Source: Agrypnia vestita
Taxonomy: Eukaryota; Arthropoda; Insecta; Trichoptera; Phryganeidae
Assembly (NCBI GenBank): GCA_016648135.1
Contig: JADDOH010002129.1
Coordinates: 124,001 to 188,000 of the forward strand
Length of the DNA: 64,000 bases
Direction of reading: 5' to 3'
How positions within the stretch are numbered: the first letter of the stretch is position 1; every line of letters begins with the position of its first letter. Shown here one piece after another: positions 10,556 to 21,903 of this stretch. Under the pieces are notes generated by a model that saw only the letters and a list, made by a program, of their open reading frames with translations, was not told the origin of the DNA and did no database searches. The translations under genes were made by a program, and so were the position numbers.

Positions 10556-11169
10556 CTCTCAAATATATGTTATTTTTTAAAAGTATTGTCGTTTTTTGTC
10601 AATCCAGACTTGTATATCTCCATTTAAAAAAAAAACGATAAAATCCTGCCGCTTGCCTCGGCTCTGTTCATATTTTAAAATATTTATAGCCGACTAACCG
10701 ACAAAAATTAACCGACCATTTGAAACGAGGATTGAAACAGAACGGGGATTAGAGTTTAGGAGAGACGTAAAACCTCGTTATTTAAAGATTTTCTTGTGCA
10801 AAACGGCGCTGTATAAATCATACTTAACAGCATCCCGTGGTCTGCCTTATCTCCTCTCAGTACCACGCTGCGGCATGTAAAGAAAATGGAAAATTCTAAC
10901 GCTTGTAAGATTTTAGCGGTATTTGCTTGCGACAGGGCGACTCGTGGCAAGATTCGAAAAGATTAAATTTCACGGCGAAGCCAAACACGTGCCTCAACTA
11001 TTTATTCTGAAAGTTAGATTTACAGTGGCAATTAAATAACACACAATTATTCCGTTTCAATTATGCTGCCGGGGAGAAATTCAATCAACTTTAAATAAAC
11101 TTTAAATAGGGCATTCGTTTGCTTGTTTATATAATAATTACAAATATTGTAGCTACGAACAATTTAAAA
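10556..11169. other. No feature recognised
   Basis: Spacer of the inverted pair. No coding motif was seen. Confidence 0.5.
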
Positions 11170-11464
11170 ACTAAAACTTGAAAACCAAGTTTATATTATA
11201 CTCCCTTTATCATTTAGTAGTGGGAACAGGTCTGGCGCTTAACCTACGCGTTTCGAATAAAAAATTTCGAAAAATCCAAAATTATACTATAATTATTAAA
11301 TTTTTTAAACAAAAATTTGTTAGATCATTTTTATCGTCGCCACGAGTCTGTGTGCAAAGTTTCAGCTCGATTGGATTACGGAAAAAGGTTAAAAATCGAT
11401 CCAAAGTTTTTTCGACAGACAAGCAAGCAAGCAGACGCTACGAGTTAAAAGAAAGGGAGTAAAA
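11170..11464 (+). repeat. ACTCCC-family element, copy 4
   Basis: Plus-oriented short form. The left module carries CTTAACCTACGCG as in copies 1 and 9. It abuts copy 5 head-to-tail. Confidence 0.75.
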
Positions 11465-11968
11465 AAGTAACCCATAAAACCAAAGTTTTTATTTTACTCC
11501 TTTTCTTTGTAAAATATAATAACAATTAAAGACGAATTAAAACATATAACATAACACTAAACTTACAGTAATTTAATATATTTCTAAAATGTCAGATGTT
11601 TTGAGCTTTGATAAGACACTTCATGCTTTGTGTAGTGAAGTACCTATTACGTATACCGACGGAATAATTCAAATTTAAAAAATATTCCGCGACGTTATCG
11701 GGCCGCAGTTGCTAGTAATCAAACTTTTGTAATGATTCCAATTTGAAAAAACTATTAAAAATTTGAAAAATCCGAAATTATACTATAATCATTATTATTT
11801 TTTAACGAAAATTTGAAAGATCTTCTCGATCATCGCCACGAGTCTGCTTGCAAAGTTTCAGCTCGATTGGATCACGGAAAAGGGTCAAAAATCGATCCAA
11901 AGTTTTTTCGACGGCAAGCCGGCAAGCAAGCAAGCAGACGCCACGAGTTAATATAAAGGGAGTAAAAA
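11465..11968 (+). repeat. ACTCCC-family element, copy 5 (long form)
   Basis: Near-complementary to 10039-10555 across the long-form internal block. It ends ATAAAGGGAGTAAAA. Confidence 0.8.
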
Positions 11969-11984
11969 GGTAGATAAATATGTA

Positions 11985-13030
11985 TATTTGGGACTAACAA
12001 TGGACAAAAATTTCGACTGGACACATCACATAGAACACATGTACAAAACTAACAACACTACTTGGTAAATTCTTCATCTCAAATATTGTATTCCAAGACA
12101 CACGCGTTATTGCTTATATTATAGTTTGATAGACTCAATCCTAAACTATGGCTTTAACAGGTACGGATTTTTATTTATTTAGACATATTTAGACAAAGTA
12201 AACCAACTACAAATAATAATTATTAAAACAAATCAAAAAGAAGCAGTTAAGGATCAACAGGAAAACCTATTCAAAATTTGTAAAATCTTACCGATTCAAA
12301 AACAACTTTATTATAAACTGACACTGCAAGAATACAAGAACGATAGATTTAAAACAATAGTACAACGTGAAAATACAAGACAAATAACGAATAAAGAACT
12401 AGAAATAAAAAAAACTAACCCATTAAAACTAAGTTCTTATTATACTCCCTTTCTCATTTGTATTGTTTCCAATTTGATATTCTATCAACATATTCCTCTT
12501 GCTTTAAGTTCATGTGGAAAATCTATTCCATGTATATTATTATCCTTGAAACATATAGAATATTGAAAACGTAATTAGGGGGATAACGTAATATAGGGGG
12601 ACAAGGCGTCAGAGAAACCATCTGCTCGGACCCATGACTCGAGTCAGACTAGTTGAACCAGGTTTCGCGCCTTCTCCACGCGTCGGGTTCCTTTATCATT
12701 TGTATGGTTTTCAATTTGAAAAAACCGTTAAAAATTGTAAAAATCCAAAATTATACTATAATTATTATTTTTTTAAACAAAAATTTGTTAGCTCATTTCT
12801 ATCGTCGCCACGCGTCTGCCTGTAAAGTTTCAGCTCGTTTGGATCACGGAAAAAGGGTTAAAAAGCGTTCCAAACTTTTTTCGGCAGACAAGCAGATGCT
12901 ACGAGTTAAAAGAAAGGGAGTAAAAACAAACAATTATTACGGAGACAGGACCAAACAGTGCGTAATACCAAAATTATTCAATAAACTACCGGATAGAATA
13001 AAAAACGTAATGGATAAAAAATAAATAAAA
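11985..13030 (+). mobile_element. LINE RT C-terminus (Jockey/CR1-like), split by a repeat
   Basis: 11985-12410 reads YLGLTMDKNFDWTHHI, then YYSLIDSILNYG and KVNQLQIIIIKT, a typical non-LTR RT thumb and C-terminal region, with two in-frame stops. 12927-13030 continues in a compatible frame (NNYYGDRTKQCVIPKLFNKL). The ACTCCC-family copy 6 lies between, so the LINE is older. The 5' part is absent. Confidence 0.75.
12411..12926 (+). repeat. ACTCCC-family element, copy 6, nested in a LINE
   Basis: It runs from AACTAACCCATTAAAACTAA to AAAGGGAGTAAAA. The surrounding LINE reading resumes on each side, so this copy defines the family's ends better than the others. The target is A-rich. Confidence 0.8.
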
Positions 13031-13477
13031 AACACTAAAGAAATACTACAGTGAATTGTGAAGTGGATACTCAAAAGCAAATAAGTTTTAATATTGTAGA
13101 TTTTTATTATATTATCAATTAAGGACAATTAAGTAATGTATTGAGTTCCCATTGATCTTTAGAACCATAAAAAATGAATTTAATTATAACAAAATCAGCT
13201 GTCTTTAAAATATTTTTTTTTAATTTTATTTTTTCATCAACATTGTGGTTAGATAACCAATTGCACGACACAAGGACTGACAGCTTAATGAGTTCTACCC
13301 CAAAACAGTGACACCTGCCGGCGAGCCTTAAACGCTCGGGGGAGATTCCGATCGGCCGAATAATTACTTTAGACGCTCCTACCAGGTGAAAAGAAACTAT
13401 TCTTTCCAGGCTGAACAGTCGTCAAAAATGGCTGCAGACTTTTAGCATTATTTACATTTTTATTAATATATGAATGT
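13031..13477. other. Unassigned; small GC-rich patch
   Basis: 13310-13420 is moderately GC-rich (GCCGGCGAGCC, CGATCGGCCG) without a recognised frame. Confidence 0.45.
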
Positions 13478-13632
13478 AGTGGAAATGAGATGACTTAGAC
13501 TTGTGAGCTTCAAATCGATTAACGATAGAACAAAGATTGGACAAATCAAGAAACAATATAAAGCAAAACATAGCACAGTAGATGATAGAATTGATAACGG
13601 ATTGCGAAGGTGGTTGGACATTGCAGCTTAAA
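13478..13632 (+). mobile_element. LINE C-terminal fragment (family K)
   Basis: It reads RTKIGQIKKQYKAKHSTVDD, then RIDNGLRRW. The IxxxLRW signature precedes the C-terminal motif seen in other family K copies. Confidence 0.5.
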
Positions 13633-13734
13633 TATTTTTGGCAATAATACCTGTAAAGTATTGTGGACTAGCACTGGTACATTTTATAAACTCCTCTTCT
13701 CTCTCCAATTACCTATTACATTAAACTACAATAG

Positions 13735-14215
13735 TGTAACGTAATTAGTGTTGAAATGATAGAATCTGGATTAATTGCACACGATCTCTCTAACACTCTG
13801 GAAATGACTGGGGCAATCTCTAAAGCACTGGAAAAGTCGAAGAAATACTAGAAATGTAAAGAATAGTCTCAACGATTCGATAAACTAACGCGTTTTGTAT
13901 AAAAGTCGAAGCCAGAGGCGCTCGGGGCAGCATTATTGTTTTGACGTTTGACGCGCGACAAAGATATCCATCGGCGATTCAGTGTGCGATCAGTGACAAT
14001 AAATTATGCGGAGTAACTAACTAGCGTTATAAAATAAGTGCAAACCACTTACGTCCATAATGACGGGAATTCTATACCAACCTGTGTGGGAATATTTTAG
14101 CAAGGGATAATAAAGTGTTCCCCAGACGAGTGATAAAGAATAGTGCTAAAATTAAAATAGTGTCGGGTGACTTTTTGGTAAATTTATAAATTTATAAATT
14201 AATAAAATAAATAAT
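13735..14215 (+). mobile_element. Gypsy-type solo LTR, 3' end decayed
   Basis: It starts TGTAACG and has a TATA box (TGTATAAAAG near 13908), a GC-rich initiator region with TTGACGTTTGACG, and a polyadenylation-like GATAATAAAGTGTTCC near 14108. The same order occurs in the LTRs at 27116, 47484 and 57384. The TGACA end is lost in an AT-rich expansion. Confidence 0.6.
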
Positions 14216-14284
14216 AATTAATTAATTAATAATTAATAAAATAAATAATATATGGAGTGGCAATAAGATCACTTCTATACTTAG

Positions 14285-14590
14285 TGGCAAACTCATTTTG
14301 ACAGATTAAAGTATGAACTAATTAAGAAATAATGCAAAGCAAATCTTAGCATATAGGATAGAATTAAAAAAGGATCGCTAAGGTGGTTCTTGGTGGAAAT
14401 CTTGAAAGAATGAATGAGAAAATAATGGTGATAAAGAAAGGGTGGTCGCCGAAGGCTTAGCATGACCACATTAAACAGAAACTGAAAGATGAGGAAAAAA
14501 TGAGCCTCAACAATCGGCAAGCTTGCAAGCGAAAACGTATGAATGCAAATGTAGGCGAGAGTTGTGTGTCAGAACAGAAAATTGTAGCAA
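14285..14590 (+). mobile_element. LINE C-terminal fragment (family K)
   Basis: DRIKKGSLRWF is followed by a frameshifted ACKRKRMNANVGESC, matching the end of the 49225 copy. Confidence 0.45.
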
Positions 14591-17138
14591 TCCATTCTTT
14601 CTGTCTACCTCCACAGGGAAACAAAGTAATGATAAGGAAGTTATTTTATTAGTGTCTTAACCAGATGGAGAACTTGGAATTTCAGGAACAGTATGACATA
14701 TCGGGTGTCTTAAGGAAGCAAGAAGGTAGTGAGGAAGAACGATGAATCCCATGGAATCCTCATCCATGAGGAAAACTGTGTCAATAAATCAACATGGAGA
14801 TGAGCGCATAGTATCAAGTGGGATTTTCAATAGTAATAAGCATCTTACAGACAACAACGGCATTGTAAAGGGATGGATGACGCTCTGTAGTCGTAGAATT
14901 TCGAAAATCATGCAGACGTTAAAATAATAAAAAAATTAAGGAAAACATATATACGGAGGATTTTTTAAGAATACTGCATTGGTGGTAGAAGATCACCTAT
15001 TTGATGATGTAAGAAAGAACTCATAACCTACCTAGAGAATCTTTCGGCATCTATAGAGTGTGTCGCGTTATGTATGCGAGTATCCTGTGAATGTATGGTA
15101 AATTATGTGAGAGAAGTACAAATAAATAAGCGATTTAGTAATGTTCGCAGTACACAGTATTTACAATGAATTTTATTTTACATTATTTGAAGTTGTGGGT
15201 GAAACTTATCTCAAAAGTTTGAATGCTTGAAGTTGGTTGAACAATCAAAGATGGAATGAAGAGAAAAGTTGGTTCTTTACGGCTGCAGTTGGTAACATTG
15301 CTCACAATATTTTTATTTTATCTTTAATACTGTGTATTTTATTAAGAATGTTACTAGACTAGAAGGAAATTATTAAATTGATTTTGATTTCAAAATTTAA
15401 AGTAAGTAAAATAATTAACACTTCATGGTTTTCTGGAACAAAACTCGAACGCCAGTTTAAGCAAGAAAGTAAGATGCCTTTTGTATCCTAGTCATCGTAA
15501 GCAGAAGAGTATAAAAGCACCCCCAAAGTGGGTGATACGCCGGCCAGGCTCTCTTCTCTGAGAAGGCGCTAATAGAGTTAGGAGGCTCTATTTCCTGTGG
15601 ACGCCCACCGGAAGCCCTGGAGCGCCGGGACGCTGTACTGTGTGGTGACGCAGGGCTGGTTGCTTATCTTGGTTTTTGTAGCAACGTGACATATTGTGAC
15701 AGATTTACGGCAACGGGGTTTCAAAAAAGAATACTTCGACATGTTTTTGATGTTTATAGCGTTAACTTTGTGGCACTAGCGTTAAAAATGTGACATAATT
15801 ATTAATTTGAGAAAATTAACAAACTTTGTATAAACCACATTGATTGTTTTAATACTGGTTTCTATACTATACTCTAGCCATAGTACTAAAAAAGGTTTAA
15901 TGTTATTTTAATATGTGGATAAACGAACACCAAAGATGTCTTATTAATAATAATTTCTCAGAATCCGAAAACCACTACTTTAAAAAAAGAAAAAGGCATC
16001 AAATTTTTAAATACAAATAACATAGGCCTTGTATTAGATAATTTAGAAATTTTAGAGATAAAAAGTCCCCCTATACCAAATCGTATTTAACTTACAACCA
16101 ATTAATTTAACAAATTATCCATTATTTAATATATTCCCCATTTCAAAGTCTCTTTCGCATTTCTGTCAAACTTCACCCCTCTCTTCCGCCACAAATGAGA
16201 CCACACTCCCACCTAATACTTAATTCTTCAAAAAATTATTTATGGAAGTTATTGTGTGTCCATTCATTAGTATTCTCAAATTAATTATACTTTGATAAAT
16301 CAAAGATCAAAAGAAGAACTTTCATAAATGTTTAACTTTATTTGGAAATAGTAACAATCAAAGAATTCTCTTTATTGTCTGCGCCCGAAAATTACAACTT
16401 AGGGCCTAGTAACATTGGGTTACTCCACACTTTTCTAGATTATCCGAAGATTATCTGTAGATCCTTCTAAAACATATATACATATTTATATAGGCTATAT
16501 CTAGATATTTTAAACATTGTAATTATTTTTTTCCGTTCAAAACTGTTTTTGAAAGCTGTAATCAAAAGCACATTTATTTTAAAATTTTCGCTCATGCTTT
16601 AAAATTAGTTACAAATACATTTTTGCGCGATTTCGTCAAATCCAATACATCTATTCTACCTCGAACAAAAGATATAACGCTTAGGTCGTATGACAGTTTT
16701 TTTCGTATTTATTTTTTGGATCAGTAAGTCCTTATGAAGATACAATGGTATCGAGCCTCAAATTAATCAAAAGCTTACTTTTATTAATCTTTAAATTAAT
16801 AATATAAATTTATTGCCAGCCCTGGGTGTATAATTTACGATGAAGATGTACGGCGCAATACGCATCAATGTTCAATAATATTATATGGAACCTTGGTGTA
16901 AGAGATACCCCATGACAATGTTCAAAGGATAAAGGACAAAGCGAATTGGCCCCCTTTAGGGCTCGAATACCCAGATTTTCATAAGGCAGCTGATATATGT
17001 CAGGTGGAGATTAATTGGGTCGTGTTTCGTACCTGTGTATACACGTGTTATGCAGCAAGGAGCGAAATTCGGAGATTAAGACATTGTTATATTGTTGGCT
17101 AAACGTCAGAATTATTTACACGATTACCAAATTATTTA
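14591..17138. other. Mostly unassigned; one GC-rich patch
   Basis: 15520-15665 is clearly GC-richer than its surroundings (CGCCCACCGGAAGCCCTGG, GAGCGCCGGGACGC) and has no recognised frame. It could be a retrotransposon 5' end or an untranslated exon. The remainder is AT-rich with no motif. Confidence 0.4.
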
Positions 17139-17608
17139 GGACCGGTCTTATAAACGTCCGTTAGTTAAATTTCAATCTAAATAAATACAAACATCAATTT
17201 TTCATCTTTTAACGAGTTGTTAGTTAAATTTTATTAAAATTCAACCGTCACCAGTTAACCTTCCGTTAGTTAAACGATATGACAGTTTATGTTCATGCTG
17301 TTTGTAAAATTTAATATATATTTATCGTGCTGCTACATTTTCAAAGGAAAATGTCTTCAGATAGTGACGTCGAGATATTATTGTATTCAGGTTTATCGGA
17401 TGAAGATCAAACAGGGAAGAATTTTTGGGTTATGTATCTTTTCTGACAGCCCTAAAACTTTAAGCGAGAGTAGTAAAATATTGCGATATTTACGGTTAAA
17501 AAAGTTTTATAATACGAGCGTTGGTAATATTTACTAACAAATGGCCATCCGTTAGTTGATTGTCGATATACTAACGGATATTTGATTTTTTGCTTGTAAG
17601 ATGGGCCC
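17139..17608 (+). mobile_element. PIF/Harbinger-like non-autonomous element
   Basis: The ends GGACCGGTCTTATAA and (right, complement) GGGCCCATCTTACAA agree at 11 of 15 bases. Flanks are TTA and TCA, close to the 3-bp TWA duplication of Harbinger elements. Inside, ATG at 17351 opens a 31-codon peptide (MSSDSDVEILLYSGLSDEDQ, ending KNFWVMYLF) that resembles the acidic N-terminus and FWV segment of HARBI1-like transposases. The rest of the transposase is deleted. Confidence 0.5.
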
Positions 17609-17703
17609 TCAGTGTAGTTGTGGATTTTAATTGTTGTCTTCAATATAAATCGTAACTTCTGCTTTTTTTTTTATTTATAAATAAATATTTATCTAAATAT
17701 TAA

Positions 17704-17874
17704 AGGGAACACATTCTTATTGTGAAGTTGTAATTTCAGAAGAAAGTTCTGTGAATTATTAAACAATTTTTTAATAATCACGAATACCTTCGCGACTATT
17801 GGATTATATTATACTATTTCACGAATAAACGTATATTTATCCAATTATAACTTCACAATAAGAATGTGTTCCCT
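17704..17874. mobile_element. Fold-back MITE flanked by TTAA
   Basis: The terminal inverted repeat starts AGGGAACACATTCTTATTG and continues GTGAAGTT with near-perfect symmetry. TTAA stands on both sides (17700-17703, 17875-17878), as with piggyBac insertions. The end also matches the start of the tRNA-like repeat family (49190-49217), so TTAA may belong to the repeat. Confidence 0.65.
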
Positions 17875-17879
17875 TTAAT

Positions 17880-18236
17880 ATATGTATATGTGTTGTATGA
17901 AATGTTTCCAAAAAATTAAAATGAAATTAATTAATTTCTGGCGTCCTCTAGCGACAGCTACGCGAAGGTATTCGTGACTATTTCATTATAAAAAGTGGAT
18001 TGCTTTAAAAATGGAATAAAAATGTTAATCAATTAAAAAGAGATTGCATATAAGGTTGAAAATTTTTCGTTAAGCTACCTGAGTGCCATGGCGAAATGGA
18101 TAACGCGCCATTCCCGGATAGAATGTGAGGTCCGTGGTTCGATTCCCGGTGGCATTTAAATATTTTTTCGTTAATTTGATTTCTTCTGTATGTCTTTTAT
18201 AATTGATTAATAAAAAAATATTTGTCTAAATGTTAG
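17880..18236 (+). repeat. tRNA-like repeat family, copy 1
   Basis: Segments on both sides of the tRNA-like fold match the minus strand of 48955-49225: CATATAAGGTTGA before it, and ATATTTTTTCG with TTCTGTATGTC and ATTGATTAAT after it. Confidence 0.65.
18082..18156 (+). tRNA. tRNA-like sequence (Arg-like D arm), probably not a functional tRNA
   Basis: Acceptor AGTGCCA/TGGCATT pairs at all seven positions with one wobble. The D arm (TGGCGAAATGGATAACGC) closely resembles that of eukaryotic tRNA-Arg. CATTC/GAATG forms a perfect anticodon stem around CCGGATA, in which U33 is replaced by C. The T loop is TTCGATT with an imperfect stem. Six Ts at 18163-18168 could end Pol III transcription. It lies inside a repeat, so I treat it as mobile tRNA-like sequence. 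Confidence 0.45.
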
Positions 18237-18240
18237 AGAA

Positions 18241-18435
18241 TTAAACAGAATATTCTAGCAAGCGATAATTAAGTGTTTCACAGGCAAATTAATTACAAAA
18301 TAGTGTGAGTTATAAAGAAAAGTGCTTAAATTTAATTCATTAAAATTGTAATTGCGTAATTTATTAAAATAATTAATTAATCGATAATTAATTTCCGGTG
18401 TTTTCGTTTGCTTCCCACTGCCACAACAAGTGAAA
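18241..18435 (+). mobile_element. Gypsy-type LTR, 3' part only
   Basis: GCGATAATTAAGTGTTT and a final GCCACAACAAGTGAAAA correspond to the polyadenylation region and the TGACA end of the other LTRs. Confidence 0.55.
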
Positions 18436-18860
18436 ATATGAACAATGGTCTTTTGCACCCTTACGTCACATATGGAAATTCAGGGTGAAGCTGTCTTCCA
18501 GTATGCATGCCAGTGCGGTGCGCTGAGCGCATTGGAATGATCCAGGAAGTAATGTCCAGGCAATCTATGTTTGTATCTGAAAGGTGGAAGGCTTATGTGG
18601 GCTTCCCAACAATAAAAGCCTCAAAGGGTCAACAATGATGTGGAAATCTTTAAGCGTGGTTCACAACTTACCACATAACTGGAAGTGATATATCTACAGC
18701 AGAGTGGCAATACTTCTTTATTAATTCTAAAGTGGGGAGCTATTGAGCCAAAAGTTCCCGCTATAAAACTTCCAATAACGGACCCGATGTATCATGGTTA
18801 GGGGTTTCGTTTAGGCTTCGCTTATTATTTACGTCGCGTGATCACGAAACATTTCGAACT
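18436..18860. other. No feature recognised
   Basis: Average composition with no motif found. Confidence 0.5.
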
Positions 18861-18868
18861 GCCTAGAA

Positions 18869-19553
18869 CAGCGGTTTCCAAAGTTGACAGGACCGCGACC
18901 CACCAGAAAAAAATTCAATTTTCGGGACCCACCTCCTGCCTCACATTTTCCCAATTCATAATGTAACCACACGAAATACTGTTCAATTAAGAAAAAAAAA
19001 GTCCAAATCGAAATTTATTTATATGTGATATTTTAATTTAATGGGAAGGATGCGTTTGTTGCCTATTTCTTGTCATAACAGCAGTAGTGCCGACTTCAAT
19101 TTTGGTGACTTTTAATCGCAGTGAATTCGATGCGTCCAATTTTTTTCTGTATTTATTCTCAATAAAAACCATGGCAGAAAACTCCACTTCACATGAGGTA
19201 GTGAAGGGGAGGAGGACTTTCATCGCTTCGTCAGACAAGCAGGGATAAGTGTCAGCAATTGAAAGCCAGAATTTTGCTAGTTGCTTGCGATTAAAAGTAT
19301 TTTTCAGCGACGTATCTGCTGATAAATCAATAAGCTCTTCACTTGCTTTCGTTGACATACCAGTCGGTATGTTGTCTTGAAATGAATTTTAAATCCAGTT
19401 TATCCTGTTGAACTTTTTAATCTCTTCTTCGAAGTAGCTGTTAAAGTTATTTTTCAACTCTGTTAAATGAGTGAAAATTGCAGACACTACTTTTCTGTAA
19501 TAAACACGACACGACCCTCCAGTGGGTCGCGACCCATAGTTTGGGAAATACTG
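18869..19553 (-). mobile_element. Truncated hAT transposon with TIRs and 8-bp duplication
   Basis: Ends are CAGCGGTTTCCAAAG... and, on the other strand, CAGTATTTCCCAAACTATGG. Both lead into CGCGACCCAC. Flanks are GCCTAGAA (18861-18868) and GCCTTGAA (19554-19561), an 8-bp target duplication with one change. The minus strand encodes the hAT dimerisation domain seen in ZBED5/FAM200-type transposases: SADTSLKNTF, FWLSIADTYPCLSDEAMKVL, and LPFTTSCEVEFSAM, with one upstream in-frame stop. The DDE domain is deleted. Confidence 0.85.
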
Positions 19554-19684
19554 GCCTTGAAGGTTCTTGAATATTTAAGTTGCTTTCAGAGAACACATAT
19601 TGAGATGTAATTATTAATTATATTGCTCTACCTGACAATAGTAACGTACCAGCGAATGATGTTGGACATTTGTATAGTTTTTCT

Positions 19685-19800
19685 TCTTCTTCATCCTCTT
19701 TAATAGACCTTTGTGTTATATGCCTCCTGTGAGGTGGATTCCCAGCTGCCCTTCCATCCTTTGGAAGGTCTTCCGTGAGGCTGACTATGTGGCGCAATAT
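19685..19800 (-). mobile_element. LINE C-terminal fragment (family B)
   Basis: The minus frame reads GRPSKGWKGSWESTSQEAYN, then a GAAGAA tail. It aligns with GRPPKRWKDSWTSSSQEA in the copy at 62290. Confidence 0.6.
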
Positions 19801-19845
19801 AAGAGAGTCTGATGCTGTCTATTCACTGGACATGAGACACGACCG

Positions 19846-20010
19846 TACCGCGTGCAGTGAGAACATTGAAGTATGATTTTACGTAAACTTATATTGCGGA
19901 AAAAATATCGAAATTAAATATTTTTGTGACAGAATATTATGAAATATTAAAATCTGAATGACATAGTAATTATTGTGATAGGAATATTAAGAAAAATATC
20001 TTATAAAATA
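19846..20010 (+). mobile_element. hAT MITE (GCGTGCAGTG family), partial
   Basis: CGTGCAGTGAGAACATTGAA and TTTTACGTAA match the left end of 23591-23819. The right end was not found. Confidence 0.55.
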
Positions 20011-20337
20011 TATCATACATTCTTTTAAAATTTGAAAGGCTTTATCATGTGAAAGTTCAATATAAAATTTTGTATCCAAGTAGGTATAGTAGTGCTGTAT
20101 TGTAACTAATATTGCGTTAATATCGATGTATCTATGTGAATAGGTTCTCGAAAAATGCTAAGAACCCTAATTTAGAAGTAAAAAGAGAATTTTTAAGCCT
20201 GATTTAAAAATTTAAAGTAGATTCGAGTACAAGAATTTCAGTCCTCTGAAATTAAGTTAAGACAACGACACGATATAAGAAATTTAAATGTAATAGAAAT
20301 CCAAAAATTTTATATTCATTTCCTTTGATATACGTTT

Positions 20338-20646
20338 TTAAATAAATAAATAAAACTTTATTCCAGTATGTGGGGAGGTTTGTGCAGTCCCACACATGTC
20401 TATACAAACGTTAAATTATAATACATGAAAAATATAGAAATATAAAATGATTCAAATATATAAATAGAATTTATCAGATGCAGGTACATAAAAGGTAAGA
20501 TATAACAAGAAATATGGTATATAGCAAGAATTATTCAAACAAATAAGGCATACAAAATAAAAAAGAGCATACAAAGCGAAAAAGTACATGTAATAATTAT
20601 TAACAAAATAAAATTCGCTATAAATAAATAAAATTTCATGGTTCAA
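20338..20646 (-). mobile_element. LINE 3' end (TTTA-tailed family), uninterrupted
   Basis: On the minus strand an AT-rich UTR leads to a TGTGTGGG...CCCCACATA hairpin, ATAAAG and TTTATTTATTT. It is the reference for the split copy at 2926. Confidence 0.6.
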
Positions 20647-21504
20647 GATATTTTCCTTCTGTATATTTTTTATGTAATTAGTTATAAATAATATTAGCGT
20701 CTCAACGTGCGCTTTACGCCGCCACTGATGAGAAGTGTCAGCTCAAATATTCTGGAGCACCAAGAGTCATCTCGGTTCCTCCACCACAGCCAGCAGGGTC
20801 CAGCCGCAGACGTCGCCCTCTGCCATCTTGAGCATCACGCAAAACTAAATAAACACAACTTGAACAGAACAAAGCTTTGAAGATTATGCTCACGACGCAA
20901 TCCCGAGAATAAACCTCGAAATGCTACCCCCCCGTAAGGGTGGCCGCGATAACAGCCTTCACAAACTGCGGGTAAACTTCCATATGTCGGGCTGACATGT
21001 ATGATTTTAAATACTTTAGATTTATGATGTAAGCTTCGCAACTTTCGTATCTTCACTCGAGATGGTAAACTATATTTTACGCCATCTTATGTAAAGACGT
21101 TGACCTCGGAATCCGTATATGTTAATTTTTGACAGGTTTTCTAACAGCCATTAATAATCAGTGATTTAATTAAACAAAGCCTTTGACCAGCTGCAATAAA
21201 CCCTAATTTTACCGAAATAACTGCTATTTTTATTATATCCGCACGCGTCGATTTTCGTCATATTTTTTTCAATTTCAATTTCAATTTTAACATATAGATA
21301 TATCGTCTTTTTTTTTACCTCTTTATATATTATAGTATAGCTTTATAGATTAAACGACATCTTTCTTAAGGCTATAAAAAAGGAATTAAGGAAACAATTA
21401 GTATTTTGCCGCTCAAGAGTCATTGATCAAAATAATTGAAATAGGTACAAATATTTTTTAAACATTTATCAACATCAATAACATGAAATATTGTGTATAA
21501 AAAA
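20647..21504. other. Unassigned; GC-richer patch 20740-20960
   Basis: The patch contains a short minus-strand frame MAEGDVCGWTLLAVVEEPR with a stop, and CCCCCCGTAAGGGTGGCCGC. I do not recognise either. It may be retrotransposon material. Confidence 0.35.
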
Positions 21505-21560
21505 TTAACCCATAAAACATAGTTTTCATTGTAAATCCTTTACTAAATAATTATTTAATA
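21505..21560 (+). repeat. ACTCCC-family left-end fragment
   Basis: TTAACCCATAAAACATAGTT followed by a degraded CTCC region. Confidence 0.5.
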
Positions 21561-21659
21561 AATTGTTTTTCAGAATAACAACTAGCTTTTATTTTGAAGC
21601 AATTTTAAATCAAGAGATTTAAAATTTCTAAAGTGTCCATGATTTAAATATTTTAGAAT

Positions 21660-21800
21660 AGTACCAGAAAGTAGGTACTATAGTGCTTGCCCAAACATCT
21701 GAGATAAATTTGCATTCTTTTGTATGCGTGTGTATATGTGTGACCCCAAATACATGTAAGATGCATTATCATCAACGTCAAGTCGATGTGCAAAATTTCA
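21660..21800 (+). repeat. Dispersed repeat, second copy of 3569 repeat
   Basis: Shared words with 3569-3680 include AGAAAGTAGGT, GTGCTTGCCC and TGTGTGACCCCAAAT. Confidence 0.6.
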
Positions 21801-21903
21801 GCTCGATTGGGAAAAGACGGGAATTATGTTTATTTTCATTTCCAAGATTTTTCCACAATCATGACCGGCGGCGAAGTTATGATAATATTAAGGATTTTAA
21901 AAA

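Noticed and set aside
12653..13024. 123-codon plus frame
   Set aside because: It runs through an inserted ACTCCC element into the LINE tail. Only the last part has coding ancestry.
17700..17878. Firm piggyBac assignment from TTAA flanks
   Set aside because: The related copy at 49190-49217 has TTCAAGAAC at the same place, so TTAA may be internal sequence rather than a target duplication.
20835..21056. Minus frame with GHPYGGVAF
   Set aside because: Unusual composition, but no family recognised and no start or splice support.
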